Below, one piece after another: positions 16,146-23,985 of a DNA stretch of 64,000 bases. The translations under genes and the position numbers were made by a program. Numbering within the stretch: position 1 is the first letter of the stretch; the number at the start of each line of letters is the position of its first letter. Location: NCBI RefSeq assembly GCF_003173055.1, contig NZ_QGLF01000003.1, positions 124,001 through 188,000 on the forward strand, written 5' to 3'. Under the pieces are notes generated by a model. The model made no database searches and had not been told where the DNA came from. It saw only the letters and a program-made list of their open reading frames with translations. Origin of the DNA: Zavarzinia compransoris. GTDB taxonomy: Bacteria > Pseudomonadota > Alphaproteobacteria > Zavarziniales > Zavarziniaceae.

Positions 16146-16501
16146 GGCGTGGCGAGGTTTGGACTGTCTCCGGGGGGAACGATTACGCGGGCAAGCCGCG
16201 CCCTGCCGTCATCGTGCAAGACGATAGTTTCGACGCCACCGACTCCATCACCATTTGCGCCTTCACGTCCGACCCGACCGACGCACCACTGTTCCGCCTT
16301 GTCGTCGAGCCGAACGAGCGCAACGGCCTGCGCACGACATGCCGCCTGATGGTGGACAAGATCACCACCGTCCCCAAGGCGAAGATGGGCGCGCCTGTCG
16401 GACGCCTCGACGACGAGGACATGGCGCGGCTCAATCAGGCCATGACCGTATTCCTCGGCATGGCGGTGACGCCGAGGGCCGGAAGAGGAAAGCAGCCATG
16501 A
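16142..16501 (+). CDS. mazF: MazF/PemK-family mRNA interferase toxin
   Basis: The protein has 119 residues, full length for MazF. It begins MRRGEVWTV, the strand-loop of the SH3-like PemK fold. GKPRPAVIVQDD carries the active-site Arg, and the Thr/Ser region ICAFTS follows. CRLMVDKITTVPKAKMG matches the conserved MVDKI block. It should cleave single-stranded RNA at a short specific sequence; which one cannot be read off. No frameshift or missing key residue is seen, so this is the one apparently intact toxin of the window. It is coupled to mazE by a 4-base overlap. Confidence 0.93.
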   Translation: MRRGEVWTVSGGNDYAGKPRPAVIVQDDSFDATDSITICAFTSDPTDAPLFRLVVEPNERNGLRTTCRLMVDKITTVPKAKMGAPVGRLDDEDMARLNQAMTVFLGMAVTPRAGRGKQP

Positions 16502-16648
16502 CGCGCCCACGATCCTCAAGGCCTGTTCCGTGACCTCGGCCGATAGGCGGGCCCGGCGGAATAGGCGCAGGGCAGGGCTGCCCTCGCGGCACTTTTCCTG
16601 ATCGCCCGGCACGGTCATAGTGCGCCGCTGTTCCGAAGGGAGGCGGGA

Positions 16649-18079
16649 ATGGCCGCGACAGAGGTTTGGGTGAAGACGGGCGCTGCCGCCGGCCGTGCGC
16701 CGGGCATCGCCGGCGAGGTGCGGGCGCTGCTTGCCACCGGCCTGCCGCTGGCCCTGTCGCAACTGGCGGGCGTCGCCATGCTGACCACGGACACGATCAT
16801 GCTGGGCCGCGTCGGGCCGGAGGCGCTGGCGGCGGCGGCGCTGGGCTTTTCCGTGATCATGGTGCCCATGCTGTTCCTGATCGGCCTTGCCCAGGGCGCG
16901 GTGCCGCTGATGGCCTATGCCGTCGGGGCCAAGACCCGCCACATCCGCGAGGTGCGGCGCACCATCCGCCAGGCCTTCTGGGCAACCGCGCTCGCCTGCG
17001 TGCCGGTTCTCGCCGTCCTGTGGAATTTCGGCCCGGTGCTGCGCCTGATCGGGCAGGAGCCGGCGCTGGCCGATGCCACCGTCGATTATATCCGCGCCGT
17101 CTCGCCCGTGCTGGTGACCGGCACGTGGTTCGCGCTGCTGCGCAATTTCACCGCCACCTATGGCCGGCAGCGGGCGGCGCTGACGATCGCCCTGCTGCAG
17201 GTGCCGCTCAACGGCGTCTTCATCTATGTCCTGATCTTCGGCCACCTGGGGCTGCCGGCGCTCGGCGTCGTCGGGGCCGGGCTCGGCTCCAGCCTGTCGG
17301 GACTGCTGGCCCTGGGGGCCTTGGCGCTCTACCTCCGCTTCGACCGGCGGTTCCGGCGCTTCCATCTGCTGGGGCGGTTCTGGCGGGCGGACTGGCCGCG
17401 CTTCGGCCAGATCTTCCGCATCGGCGCGCCCATCGGCCTGACCATCGCCTTCGAGGTCATGCTGTTCTCGGTCGCGGCGCAATTCATGGGCCTGATCGGG
17501 CCGCTGGTGCTGGCCGCCCACCAGATCGCGATCCAGGTCGCCTCGACCACCTTCATGGTCGCACTCGGCATCGGGCAGGCGGGCAGCATCCGGATCGGCC
17601 TCGCCGCCGGCGCCCGCGACGAGGCGGCGATCGCCCGCACCGGCTGGACCGCGCTGGCGCTCGGCTGCGGCTTCATGGGCCTGACCGCGATCGCCATGGT
17701 GGTGTGGCGGGCCGATCTGGCCGGCCTGTTCCTGCCCGACGTCACCTCGCCCGCCAACCGCGAGGTCCTGGCGATCGCCGGCGGCTTCATCATGCTGGCG
17801 GGCCTGTTCCAGGTGGTGGACGCGGCCCAGGTCGTCGCCGTCAACCTGCTGCGGGGCCTGCGCGATACCCGGGTGCCCATGCTTTATGCCGTGCTCTGCT
17901 ATTGGCTGATCGGGGTCGGCCTGTCGTGGCTGCTGGCCTTCCCGCTCGGCCTCGGCGGCATCGGGGTGTGGTGGAGCTTCGTCGTCGCCATCGGCGCCTT
18001 CGCCCTGCTGCTGGTCCATCGCTTCGCCCGCCGCCGGCATCTTGCCGCCTATCGCCAGCTGCTGGGGGTCGGGGCATGA
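16649..18079 (+). CDS. MATE family multidrug efflux protein
   Basis: The protein has 476 residues with 12 hydrophobic segments in two pseudo-repeats, the usual MATE size and fold. N-terminal signatures include LPLALSQLAGVAMLTTDTIMLG and GLAQGAVPLMAYAVGA. The second half repeats with a similar Gly-rich helix, IGAPIGLTIAFEVMLFS. It exports cationic or hydrophobic compounds using sodium or proton gradients, in the inner membrane. The ribosome site AGGGAGGCGGGA precedes the ATG. The stop overlaps the tlyA start (ATGA), so these genes form one translationally coupled operon. Confidence 0.92.
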   Translation: MAATEVWVKTGAAAGRAPGIAGEVRALLATGLPLALSQLAGVAMLTTDTIMLGRVGPEALAAAALGFSVIMVPMLFLIGLAQGAVPLMAYAVGAKTRHIREVRRTIRQAFWATALACVPVLAVLWNFGPVLRLIGQEPALADATVDYIRAVSPVLVTGTWFALLRNFTATYGRQRAALTIALLQVPLNGVFIYVLIFGHLGLPALGVVGAGLGSSLSGLLALGALALYLRFDRRFRRFHLLGRFWRADWPRFGQIFRIGAPIGLTIAFEVMLFSVAAQFMGLIGPLVLAAHQIAIQVASTTFMVALGIGQAGSIRIGLAAGARDEAAIARTGWTALALGCGFMGLTAIAMVVWRADLAGLFLPDVTSPANREVLAIAGGFIMLAGLFQVVDAAQVVAVNLLRGLRDTRVPMLYAVLCYWLIGVGLSWLLAFPLGLGGIGVWWSFVVAIGAFALLLVHRFARRRHLAAYRQLLGVGA

Positions 18080-18816
18080 CCAAGGTCCGTCTCGACCAAT
18101 TGCTGGTCGACCGCGGGCTGGCCGAAAGCCGGACCCGGGCCCAGGCCGTGATCATGGCCGGCCAGGTCTTTTCCGGCACCCGCCGCCTAGACAAGGCGGG
18201 CGACAAGGTCGCCGACGACATCGAGATCGAGGTCAAGGGCCAGCCCCACCCCTGGGTCTCGCGCGGGGGGCTGAAGCTCGAAAAGGGCCTGGCCGAATTC
18301 GCCGTCGATGCCGCGGGGCTGGTCGCCGTCGATGTCGGCGCCTCGACCGGGGGCTTTACCGACGTGCTGCTGAGCCGGGGCGCCGCCCGGGTCTATGCCG
18401 TCGATGTCGGCCACGGCCAATTGGCCTGGAAGCTGCGCAACGATCCCCGGGTGGTGGTGATGGAGCGGACCAACGCCCGCCACCTCGACGCCGCCCTGAT
18501 CCCGGAGGCGGTCGATCTCGTCGTCTGCGACGCCAGTTTCATCGGCCTCGAAATCGTCCTGCCCGCGGCGCTGGCCCTGACCCGGCCCGGCGCCCGGCTG
18601 GTCGCCCTGATCAAGCCCCAGTTCGAGGTCGGCAAGGGCCGGGTCGGCAAGGGCGGCGTGGTGCGCGAGCCGGAATTGCACCAGGAAGTCTGCGAGCGGA
18701 TTTCCGCCTGGGTCGCCGGCCTGCCCGGCTGGCGCGTGCTCGGGCTCGCCGAAAGCCCGATCAAGGGCCCCGAGGGCAATGTCGAATTCCTGATCGGGGC
18801 CGCCCGCGATGCCTGA
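18076..18816 (+). CDS. tlyA: TlyA family rRNA 2'-O-methyltransferase
   Basis: The protein has 246 residues. An S4 RNA-binding domain (4-60: VRLDQLLVDRGLAESRTRAQ) precedes an FtsJ/RrmJ-like SAM-dependent methyltransferase domain, with VDVGASTGGF at 85-94 as the SAM loop. The K-D-K-E-type tetrad appears to be complete, with catalytic Lys residues around RGGLKLEKGL and LIKPQFEVGKG and Asp in VVCDASF. In other bacteria TlyA methylates 16S/23S rRNA and affects capreomycin sensitivity. It overlaps the MATE gene by 4 bases and the next RNA methyltransferase by 8. Confidence 0.93.
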   Translation: MTKVRLDQLLVDRGLAESRTRAQAVIMAGQVFSGTRRLDKAGDKVADDIEIEVKGQPHPWVSRGGLKLEKGLAEFAVDAAGLVAVDVGASTGGFTDVLLSRGAARVYAVDVGHGQLAWKLRNDPRVVVMERTNARHLDAALIPEAVDLVVCDASFIGLEIVLPAALALTRPGARLVALIKPQFEVGKGRVGKGGVVREPELHQEVCERISAWVAGLPGWRVLGLAESPIKGPEGNVEFLIGAARDA

Positions 18817-20035
18817 AGCCTTCGAGACCACCATCACCCGCCTGGGCGCCCAGGGCGACGGCGAGGCCCAGGGGCCGCACGGCATCCTGCATATTCCCTT
18901 CGCCCTGCCGGGCGAGACGGTCCGCCTCGCGATCGAGGGCAAGGCGGCGACCCTCGAAGCCGTGCTTGCGCCGGCGCCCGAGCGGGTGGCGCCGGCCTGC
19001 ACCGTGTTCGGGCGCTGCGGCGGCTGCCAGTTGCAGCATCTCGCCGCCCCGGCCATCGCCGATTTCAAGCGCGGGCTGGTGCGCACCGCCCTGGCCCATC
19101 GCGGCTTTGCCGATGCGGTGGTGGAGCCGACCCTGTCCCTGGCGGCGGGCGACCGGCGGCGGGCCAAATTCTCGGTCATGCGGCTCGGCAAGCGGATCCT
19201 GTTCGGCTTTCGCGAACGGCGCCAGCACCGGCTGGTCGATGTCGAGACCTGCCCCGCGATCCTGCCCGGCCTGAACCGGCTGATCGCGCCGCTGCGCGCC
19301 CTGGCCGCGCGCATCCCGTTCGAGACGGCGATGGTCACCGTGCTGCCCGGCGGCACCGACCTGGTGCTGGAAGGCAAGATCCGCCTCGATCTCGATGCCC
19401 GTCTCGACCTTGCGGATTTCGCGCAAAGCGCCGATATCGCCCGCATCACCGCGGACGGCGAAGTGGTGCTGGAACGCCATGCCCCCAGCCTTCGCCTGGG
19501 CGACGTGCCGGTGACGCCCGCCCCCGGCGGCTTCCTGCAACCCAGCGAAAGCGGCGAGGCGGCCCTGGTCGGCGCCGTGCTCGCCCGCCTCGGCGAGGGC
19601 CACCGCCGCGCGGTCGATCTGTTCGCCGGCTGCGGCACTTTCGCCCTGGCCCTGGCGCGGCACCTGCCAGTCGCCGCCTTCGAGGGCGACGCCCCGGCGG
19701 TCGCGGCGCTGGAACGGGCGCTGCGCCAGGCGCGGGGCCTGAAGCCGGTGACGGCGGCGCGCCGCGATCTCTATCGCCGGCCGGTCGAGGCGGTGGAATT
19801 CACTGCCGACGATGTCGTCGTCATCGACCCGCCGCGCGACGGGGCGGAAGCCCAGTGCCGGACCCTGGCGGCCTCCGAGGTGCGGCGCATCGTGGCGGTA
19901 TCCTGCAACCCGGCCAGTTTCGCCCGCGACGCCCGCATCCTGGCGGAGGCCGGCTTTACCCTGGGCCCGGTCCAGCCGGTCGACCAGTTCGCCTGGTCGT
20001 CCCACGTCGAACTGGTGACGGTGCTGACCCGCTAA
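18809..20035 (+). CDS. TrmA/RlmD family RNA m5U methyltransferase
   Basis: The protein has 408 residues. An N-terminal TRAM-like beta domain (1-55) is followed by an iron-sulfur cluster motif C-x5-C-x2-C (Cys 64, 70, 73) with the fourth Cys at 148 (DVETCP). The SAM site is DLFAGCGTFAL. VIDPPRDG and VSCNPASF hold the motif IV Asp and the catalytic Cys 366. This layout matches RlmD/RlmC-type 23S rRNA (uracil-5) methyltransferases; rRNA is the likely substrate but tRNA cannot be excluded. It is last in the MATE-tlyA operon. Confidence 0.92.
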   Translation: MPEAFETTITRLGAQGDGEAQGPHGILHIPFALPGETVRLAIEGKAATLEAVLAPAPERVAPACTVFGRCGGCQLQHLAAPAIADFKRGLVRTALAHRGFADAVVEPTLSLAAGDRRRAKFSVMRLGKRILFGFRERRQHRLVDVETCPAILPGLNRLIAPLRALAARIPFETAMVTVLPGGTDLVLEGKIRLDLDARLDLADFAQSADIARITADGEVVLERHAPSLRLGDVPVTPAPGGFLQPSESGEAALVGAVLARLGEGHRRAVDLFAGCGTFALALARHLPVAAFEGDAPAVAALERALRQARGLKPVTAARRDLYRRPVEAVEFTADDVVVIDPPRDGAEAQCRTLAASEVRRIVAVSCNPASFARDARILAEAGFTLGPVQPVDQFAWSSHVELVTVLTR

Positions 20036-20259
20036 CCCCGGCAGTCGGGTGTGGCACAGGGGGCGTCCGCCGGATTATAGGTGCCGCAGGCCGGGCAGCG
20101 GACGAGATCGTCCGCCTCGATCTTCGGGGGTGGGGGCGGCGAGGCCGGCTCTACCCGGTCGCCGGGCTTGCGGCTGCCGAGCACGGCACGCTTCACCGTG
20201 ACGTAGAGCAGCCCGAGCGCCAGCAGGATGGCGAAGGCCTTGACCAGAAGCCCGAGCAT
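20032..20259 (-). CDS. Small membrane protein with C-terminal zinc ribbon
   Basis: The protein has 75 residues. One N-terminal membrane helix (1-22) is followed by a Pro-rich linker (EPASPPPPPK) and a four-cysteine ribbon, CPACGTYNP...CATPDC, which probably binds zinc. This arrangement resembles the PP0621 family of unknown function. Its 3' end overlaps the convergent RNA methyltransferase by 4 bases. It lies 10 bases downstream of the SppA-like gene on the same strand, so the two are probably transcribed together. Confidence 0.8.
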   Translation of the reverse strand: MLGLLVKAFAILLALGLLYVTVKRAVLGSRKPGDRVEPASPPPPPKIEADDLVRCPACGTYNPADAPCATPDCRG

Positions 20260-20269
20260 CGCGCGCCCC

Positions 20270-21118
20270 CTACAGGCCGAAGCGGGACCAGAGCCCGCGT
20301 TCCTCGAGCCCGGCCAGGGCTGCGCCGGCCAGGCCGTGCCGCCCGGCCAGCCGGGGGCCGAAGGGGAACAGGCGGCGGCGCTGGGCGATGGGCACCAGCC
20401 GGACCTTGGGCCCGAATTCCGCGCGCAGCTTCGAGCGGATGTCGCCGACGCCGTCGATCAGGCCCAGTTCGACCGCCTGCCGCCCGGTCCAGACGTCGCC
20501 GTTGAAAAGCTCGTCCTCGCCCGCCGCCAGCCGGGCGCCGCGCCGGGCCGCGACCATGGCCTTGAAATCGGCGTGGATGGTCGCCTGCAATTGCTTCAGG
20601 CGGGTGACGTCCTCGGCGCTTTCGGGCAGGAAGGGGTCGAGCCGGTGCTTGTTCACCCCGGCGGTATAGACCCGGCGTTCGATCCCGAGCTTGCCGATCG
20701 CCTTGTCGAAGCCGAAACCGCCGGAAATCACGCCGATGGAACCGACGATGGACATGGGGTGGGCATAGATCCGGTCCGCCGCCAGCGCCAGCATATAGCC
20801 GCCGCTGGCCGCCACATCCTCGCAGAAGGCGAAGACCGGGACTTTCTTTTCATCCGCCAGGGCGCGGATGCGGTCGTGGATCAGGGCCGATTGGGCCGCC
20901 GCCCCGCCGGGCGAATTGATCACCAGGGCGACCGCGCTCAGGGGCTTTGCCGCGAAAGCCTTCTCGATCAGGGCGGCGGTGCCGGCGATGGTGAGGCCGG
21001 CGCGCAGGCCCCCCATGGCGCCGATCACCCCGTCGAGGCGCAGCACGGTGACGATGGGCGGGCGCCGGCCGCCGAGGGCGGGCGGCAGGAAGCGGCGAAG
21101 GGGATCGAGCACGGACAT
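20270..21118 (-). CDS. sppA: S49 family signal peptide peptidase (SppA-like)
   Basis: The protein has 282 residues from the ATG; a TTG 39 bases upstream would add 13. It is a serine protease of the SppA/SohB/protease IV clan, half-length type. The oxyanion and nucleophile regions are LVINSPGG and EDVAASGGYMLA, with Ser in ASGGY. The catalytic Lys is expected in the VYTAGVNKHRLDPF segment. The IVGSIGVISGGFGF block is well conserved. It degrades leftover signal peptides or misfolded membrane proteins. There is no obvious signal or membrane anchor, so membrane association may be peripheral. The TTG alternative would overlap the LysR gene end. Confidence 0.88.
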   Translation of the reverse strand: MSVLDPLRRFLPPALGGRRPPIVTVLRLDGVIGAMGGLRAGLTIAGTAALIEKAFAAKPLSAVALVINSPGGAAAQSALIHDRIRALADEKKVPVFAFCEDVAASGGYMLALAADRIYAHPMSIVGSIGVISGGFGFDKAIGKLGIERRVYTAGVNKHRLDPFLPESAEDVTRLKQLQATIHADFKAMVAARRGARLAAGEDELFNGDVWTGRQAVELGLIDGVGDIRSKLRAEFGPKVRLVPIAQRRRLFPFGPRLAGRHGLAGAALAGLEERGLWSRFGL

Positions 21119-21153
21119 GATGGCAGCAAAGATGGGGCGCCCGGGGCCCGCGC

Positions 21154-22053
21154 TCAAGGCTTAACCGCGGCCAAACCGAGCAGGGCCTCGCGAACGATGG
21201 CGAAAGCGCGGTCCGCCGGCTTGTCCCGGCGCTGTGCCAGCGCCAGCCGCCGGGTCAGGCGCGGGACCAGCGGGCGGACATGCAGCCGGTCGGCGGCGAC
21301 CCCGCCCACCGCCGCCTCGGCCTGGAGGATGGAATAGCCAAGGCCGGTACCGACGATCGCCTTCACCGCCTCCAGGCTGTCGTAGGTCAGCACCGGGTCG
21401 GGCCGCACCCCACCGGCCGCCAGCCAGTCCAGCGCCAGGGTGGTCAGGTTGGAATGCAGGTCTTCCAGCACCAGGGGCCGCCCCGCCAGGTCCCCGGGGC
21501 CGAGGTGCGGCGGCGGCGGCTCCCCGGCCTCGACAGGCACGATCGCCACCAGTTCCCGTTCGTCGATCGGCGTCACCTCGATCCCCGGATGGCGGGCGGG
21601 CAGGGTGACCACGCCGATGTCGATGCGGTTGGCGGCGATATCCTCGATCATCTGCAAGGTGGTGCCGGTCAGCACCGAGACGTCGATATTCGGGTGCTGG
21701 TCGCGCAGGGCACGCAGCACCGGCGGCAGCAGATAGGTGAGGGTGGCGCGCCCGGTGCCGATGCGCACCTTGCCGAGGAAACCGTCCCGGTGCCGGCGCA
21801 TGGCCGCCAGCGCCGCCTCCCCCGCCGCCAGCAGGGCACGGGCATGATCGGCCAGTTCGAGCCCGGCCGCGGTCGGAAAGGCGCGCTTGCCCAGGCGTTC
21901 CAGCAGGCGAAGGCCGAGGCGGCTTTCAAGCTCGCGGATCTGCACGCTCACCGCCGGCTGGCTGAGGTTCAGATGGCGCGCGGCGGCGGAAAAACCGCCG
22001 AGATCGACGATGGTCAGGAAGCTGCGCAACTGGTCGAGGCTGAGATCCCGCAT
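21154..22053 (-). CDS. LysR family transcriptional regulator
   Basis: The protein has 299 residues. The winged helix-turn-helix is at 1-60: LDQLRSFLTIVDLGGFSAAARHLNLSQPAVS. A periplasmic-binding-like effector domain spans about 90-290 (VRIGTGRATLTYLLPPVLRAL, DIGVVTLP). The effector is unknown. It is divergent from the DUF1127 gene across a 150-base AT-rich gap with an inverted repeat. It also runs in the same direction as, and just upstream of, sppA. Confidence 0.9.
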   Translation of the reverse strand: MRDLSLDQLRSFLTIVDLGGFSAAARHLNLSQPAVSVQIRELESRLGLRLLERLGKRAFPTAAGLELADHARALLAAGEAALAAMRRHRDGFLGKVRIGTGRATLTYLLPPVLRALRDQHPNIDVSVLTGTTLQMIEDIAANRIDIGVVTLPARHPGIEVTPIDERELVAIVPVEAGEPPPPHLGPGDLAGRPLVLEDLHSNLTTLALDWLAAGGVRPDPVLTYDSLEAVKAIVGTGLGYSILQAEAAVGGVAADRLHVRPLVPRLTRRLALAQRRDKPADRAFAIVREALLGLAAVKP

Positions 22054-22062
22054 CCATAAATT

Positions 22063-22097
22063 TTGACTATGATTTCAATGAAAACAATAAAATTGTT
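22063..22097. promoter_or_regulatory. Promoter and inverted repeat upstream of DUF1127 gene
   Basis: TTGACT (22063-22068) is followed after 17 bases by AATAAA (22086-22091), a plausible plus-strand sigma-70 promoter. Overlapping its -10 is the perfect inverted repeat AACAAT-AAA-ATTGTT (22083-22097), a candidate site for the divergent LysR protein. The start would be near 22098, leaving a leader of about 105 bases. Confidence 0.45.
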
Positions 22098-22173
22098 AAA
22101 TTTCACCGGCCATGGTCCTCTGACCGTGCCGGCGCTGCCGGGCAGTCTTTTTAATCTTCGCCGTTTCAACCGG

Positions 22174-22192
22174 CGGACGGGTTTTCCGTCCG
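22174..22192 (+). promoter_or_regulatory. Leader hairpin adjoining the DUF1127 ribosome site
   Basis: CGGACGG and CCGTCCG form a 7-bp perfect stem with a GTTTT loop, ending right at the Shine-Dalgarno GAGGAGGA of the next gene. Upstream, an imperfect stem followed by TCTTTTT (about 22125-22152) looks like a weak attenuator. Confidence 0.4.
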
Positions 22193-22203
22193 GAGGAGGA
22201 GTC

Positions 22204-22395
22204 ATGTCGTCGTCGAGCCTCGGCCTTGCATCCCGCCCTGCCCATCCCGCGCTGGTCCTGCGGGCGATCGGTGCGCTCCGGCGCTATTTCGAGACCCGGG
22301 GGGCGATCCGCCATCTGCGCGGGCTGGACGATCACCAGTTGCGCGATCTCGGCATCGCCCGGCGCGACATTGCCGCCCTGGTGCGCGGCCGCTAG
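22204..22395 (+). CDS. DUF1127 small basic protein
   Basis: The protein has 63 residues. The C-terminal 45 match the DUF1127 pattern: RRYFETRGAIRHLRGLDDHQ followed by LRDLGIARRDI. In alphaproteobacteria such arginine-rich small proteins act in RNA or phosphate-related regulation. The GGAGGAG site 3-9 bases before the ATG at 22204 makes this start certain over longer readings. A leader hairpin touches the ribosome site, and the LysR gene is divergent. Confidence 0.88.
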   Translation: MSSSSLGLASRPAHPALVLRAIGALRRYFETRGAIRHLRGLDDHQLRDLGIARRDIAALVRGR

Positions 22396-22405
22396 GCTCG
22401 AAGTC

Positions 22406-22906
22406 ATGGAGATCGTGCCCCTGACCGCCGACCCGGAGACGCTGGAGGCCCTGGCCGGGCTGCTGGCGGCGACGGTCGCGGCTGGCGGCTCGGTCGGCTT
22501 CATGCACCCGCTGGCGCCCGGGGATGCCCGGGCCTTCTGGGAACAGAGCTTCGCCCGCCCTGCCCGGGTGATTCTCGGCGCCCGGATCGACGGCCGCCTG
22601 CGGGCGACCCTGACCCTCGACCTCTGCCCCTGGCCGAACCAGCCGCATCGCGCCGAACTGGCCAAGATGATGACGGCGCCCGCGGCCCGGGGCCAGGGCC
22701 TGGCCACCGCCCTGATCGCGGCGGCGGAGGGGGAGGCGCGGCGCCGCGGGCGCTGGCTTCTCACCCTCGACACGGCGGCGGCGGGGGGTGCGGCCGGCCT
22801 TTATGAAAAATGCGGCTATATCCCCTGCGGCCGCATCCCGGATTTCGCCCTGAAGCCGCGGGGCGGGCTGACCGATACGCTGCTGTTCTACAAGCGCCTC
22901 AACTGA
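22406..22906 (+). CDS. GNAT family N-acetyltransferase
   Basis: The protein has 166 residues with a GNAT fold. Motif A reads AELAKMMTAPAARGQGLATAL, with the Q/R-x2-G-x-A/G acetyl-CoA loop RGQGLA near 95-100. A later LYEKCGYIPCG is the usual 'Y-x-x-x-G-F/Y' motif B. Acceptor unknown. It starts 10 bases after the DUF1127 stop and is convergent with the trmN6-like gene, overlapping its end by 8 bases. Confidence 0.88.
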   Translation: MEIVPLTADPETLEALAGLLAATVAAGGSVGFMHPLAPGDARAFWEQSFARPARVILGARIDGRLRATLTLDLCPWPNQPHRAELAKMMTAPAARGQGLATALIAAAEGEARRRGRWLLTLDTAAAGGAAGLYEKCGYIPCGRIPDFALKPRGGLTDTLLFYKRLN

Positions 22907-23621
22907 GGCCGGCGCCGTCGCGCAGCACCGCCTGGGCGGCGGGGGTGAAGCCGCCGTCCGCCTCGTGCAGCACCGTGCCCGGATGCAGCACGGCCGGGCT
23001 GCGCCGGTCCAGGCTGGCGGCGACCAGCACCCGGCGCGCCGCTTCCCCGGCCCGGGGCCATAGCGGATGGATGACGATGGCGCCGAGGCGCGGCTCGATC
23101 AGGCGCAGGATCTCCGGCAGGCGGTCGGCCCGGTGCACGATATGCAGCCGGCCCTTGGGGCGCAGCGCCTTGATCGCCTCGTCCAGCCAGAGGCCGAGAT
23201 CGGCGCCGCCTTCCATATGGGCGGCGGCGCGGCTGTCGGCCGGGCGGGTGCCCTGGCCCGGGACCAGATAGGGCGGATTGGTCATCACCGCGTCGAAGGC
23301 CTGGCGCGGCAAGCCGTCCTCCACCCGCGCCCCGACCAGCGCCACCCGGCCGTCGAGGCCGTTCAGGGCGACACTCTGCCGGGCAAGCCCGAGGGCGCGG
23401 GGATCGGCGTCGAGGCCGGTCAGATGCAGGTCCGGCCGCCGCGCGGCCAGGCACAGCGCGGCCGCCCCGGTGCCGCAGCCGAGGTCCAGCACCCGGCCGC
23501 CCGTGGGCGCATCGACAAAGGCGGCCAGGAAGACGGCGTCCAGCCCGGCACGATAGCCGTCGGCCGGTTGCAGCAGGCGGATGCGGCCGCCGAGGAAATC
23601 GTCGGTCGTCGTTACGCTCAT
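22899..23621 (-). CDS. tRNA1(Val) adenine-N6 methyltransferase-like (TrmN6/YfiC)
   Basis: The protein has 240 residues. The SAM loop is DLGCGTG (46-52) and the catalytic N6-adenine motif is NPPY (115-118). The N-terminal GGRIRLLQPADGYRAGLDAVFLAAF is typical of the TrmN6/YfiC group, which methylates A37 of tRNA1(Val). RlmF/PrmC-like specificity is less likely because of the N-terminus. It overlaps the upstream DUF2007 gene by 4 bases, so the two are translationally coupled. Confidence 0.87.
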   Translation of the reverse strand: MSVTTTDDFLGGRIRLLQPADGYRAGLDAVFLAAFVDAPTGGRVLDLGCGTGAAALCLAARRPDLHLTGLDADPRALGLARQSVALNGLDGRVALVGARVEDGLPRQAFDAVMTNPPYLVPGQGTRPADSRAAAHMEGGADLGLWLDEAIKALRPKGRLHIVHRADRLPEILRLIEPRLGAIVIHPLWPRAGEAARRVLVAASLDRRSPAVLHPGTVLHEADGGFTPAAQAVLRDGAGLS

Positions 23622-23860
23622 CGGGGTCCCACTCGTGGGGCCGGGCGCAATTCGTGGCCGAGACCGGCCTCGGCCAGCAGGCGGCGGGCGGCGGGCGCAT
23701 CCTCGCTGTCGACCATGATCCGGCGCGGCAGGAGGCCCAGCGACCCGTCCACCGCGCTGCTGTGCCCGTCGAGCACGACGGCGGCGAAGCCGGCCGCGCG
23801 CAGCAGGCTTTCGACATAGGAGATCAGCACGAGATCATTGGTCCGGATCAGTTCCTGCAC
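23618..23860 (-). CDS. DUF2007-type putative signal-transducing protein
   Basis: The protein has 80 residues from a GTG at 23858-23860, preceded by AGGTGGGGGAC. The sequence VQELIRTNDLVLISYVESLL with ARRLLAEAGL matches the short DUF2007 ferredoxin-like fold (LRTNDPVLLSFVEALL). The function is unknown, but it is regularly next to this methyltransferase in alphaproteobacteria. It is divergent from the polyprenyl synthase with a shared 125-base promoter region, and overlaps the methyltransferase start by 4 bases. Confidence 0.78.
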   Translation of the reverse strand: MQELIRTNDLVLISYVESLLRAAGFAAVVLDGHSSAVDGSLGLLPRRIMVDSEDAPAARRLLAEAGLGHELRPAPRVGPR

Positions 23861-23923
23861 CCTGTCCCCCACCTTTCCCGACAGCCGCAGGCGGCCCTGC
23901 CCGTCTTGCGGCGATGAGCCCGG

Positions 23924-23953
23924 TTGACCGTGCTTGGACCGGGCACCTATGCT
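23924..23953 (+). promoter_or_regulatory. Sigma-70 promoter of the polyprenyl synthase
   Basis: TTGACC (23924-23929) and TATGCT (23948-23953) are spaced 18 bases apart. Transcription would begin near 23960, downstream of the ATG at 23914, so that ATG cannot be used. This supports the TTG at 23986 as the gene start. Confidence 0.55.
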
Positions 23954-23985
23954 GCGCCTGCATTTTATCGGGCGGGAGCAGCGGT

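Noticed and set aside
16570-16600. Terminator after mazF
   Set aside because: The GGGCA/TGCCC stem is too short and its T run is displaced by more than 10 bases.
23914-23985. ATG start for the polyprenyl synthase at 23914
   Set aside because: A sigma-70 promoter lies downstream of it and the family N-terminus begins at the TTG at 23986.
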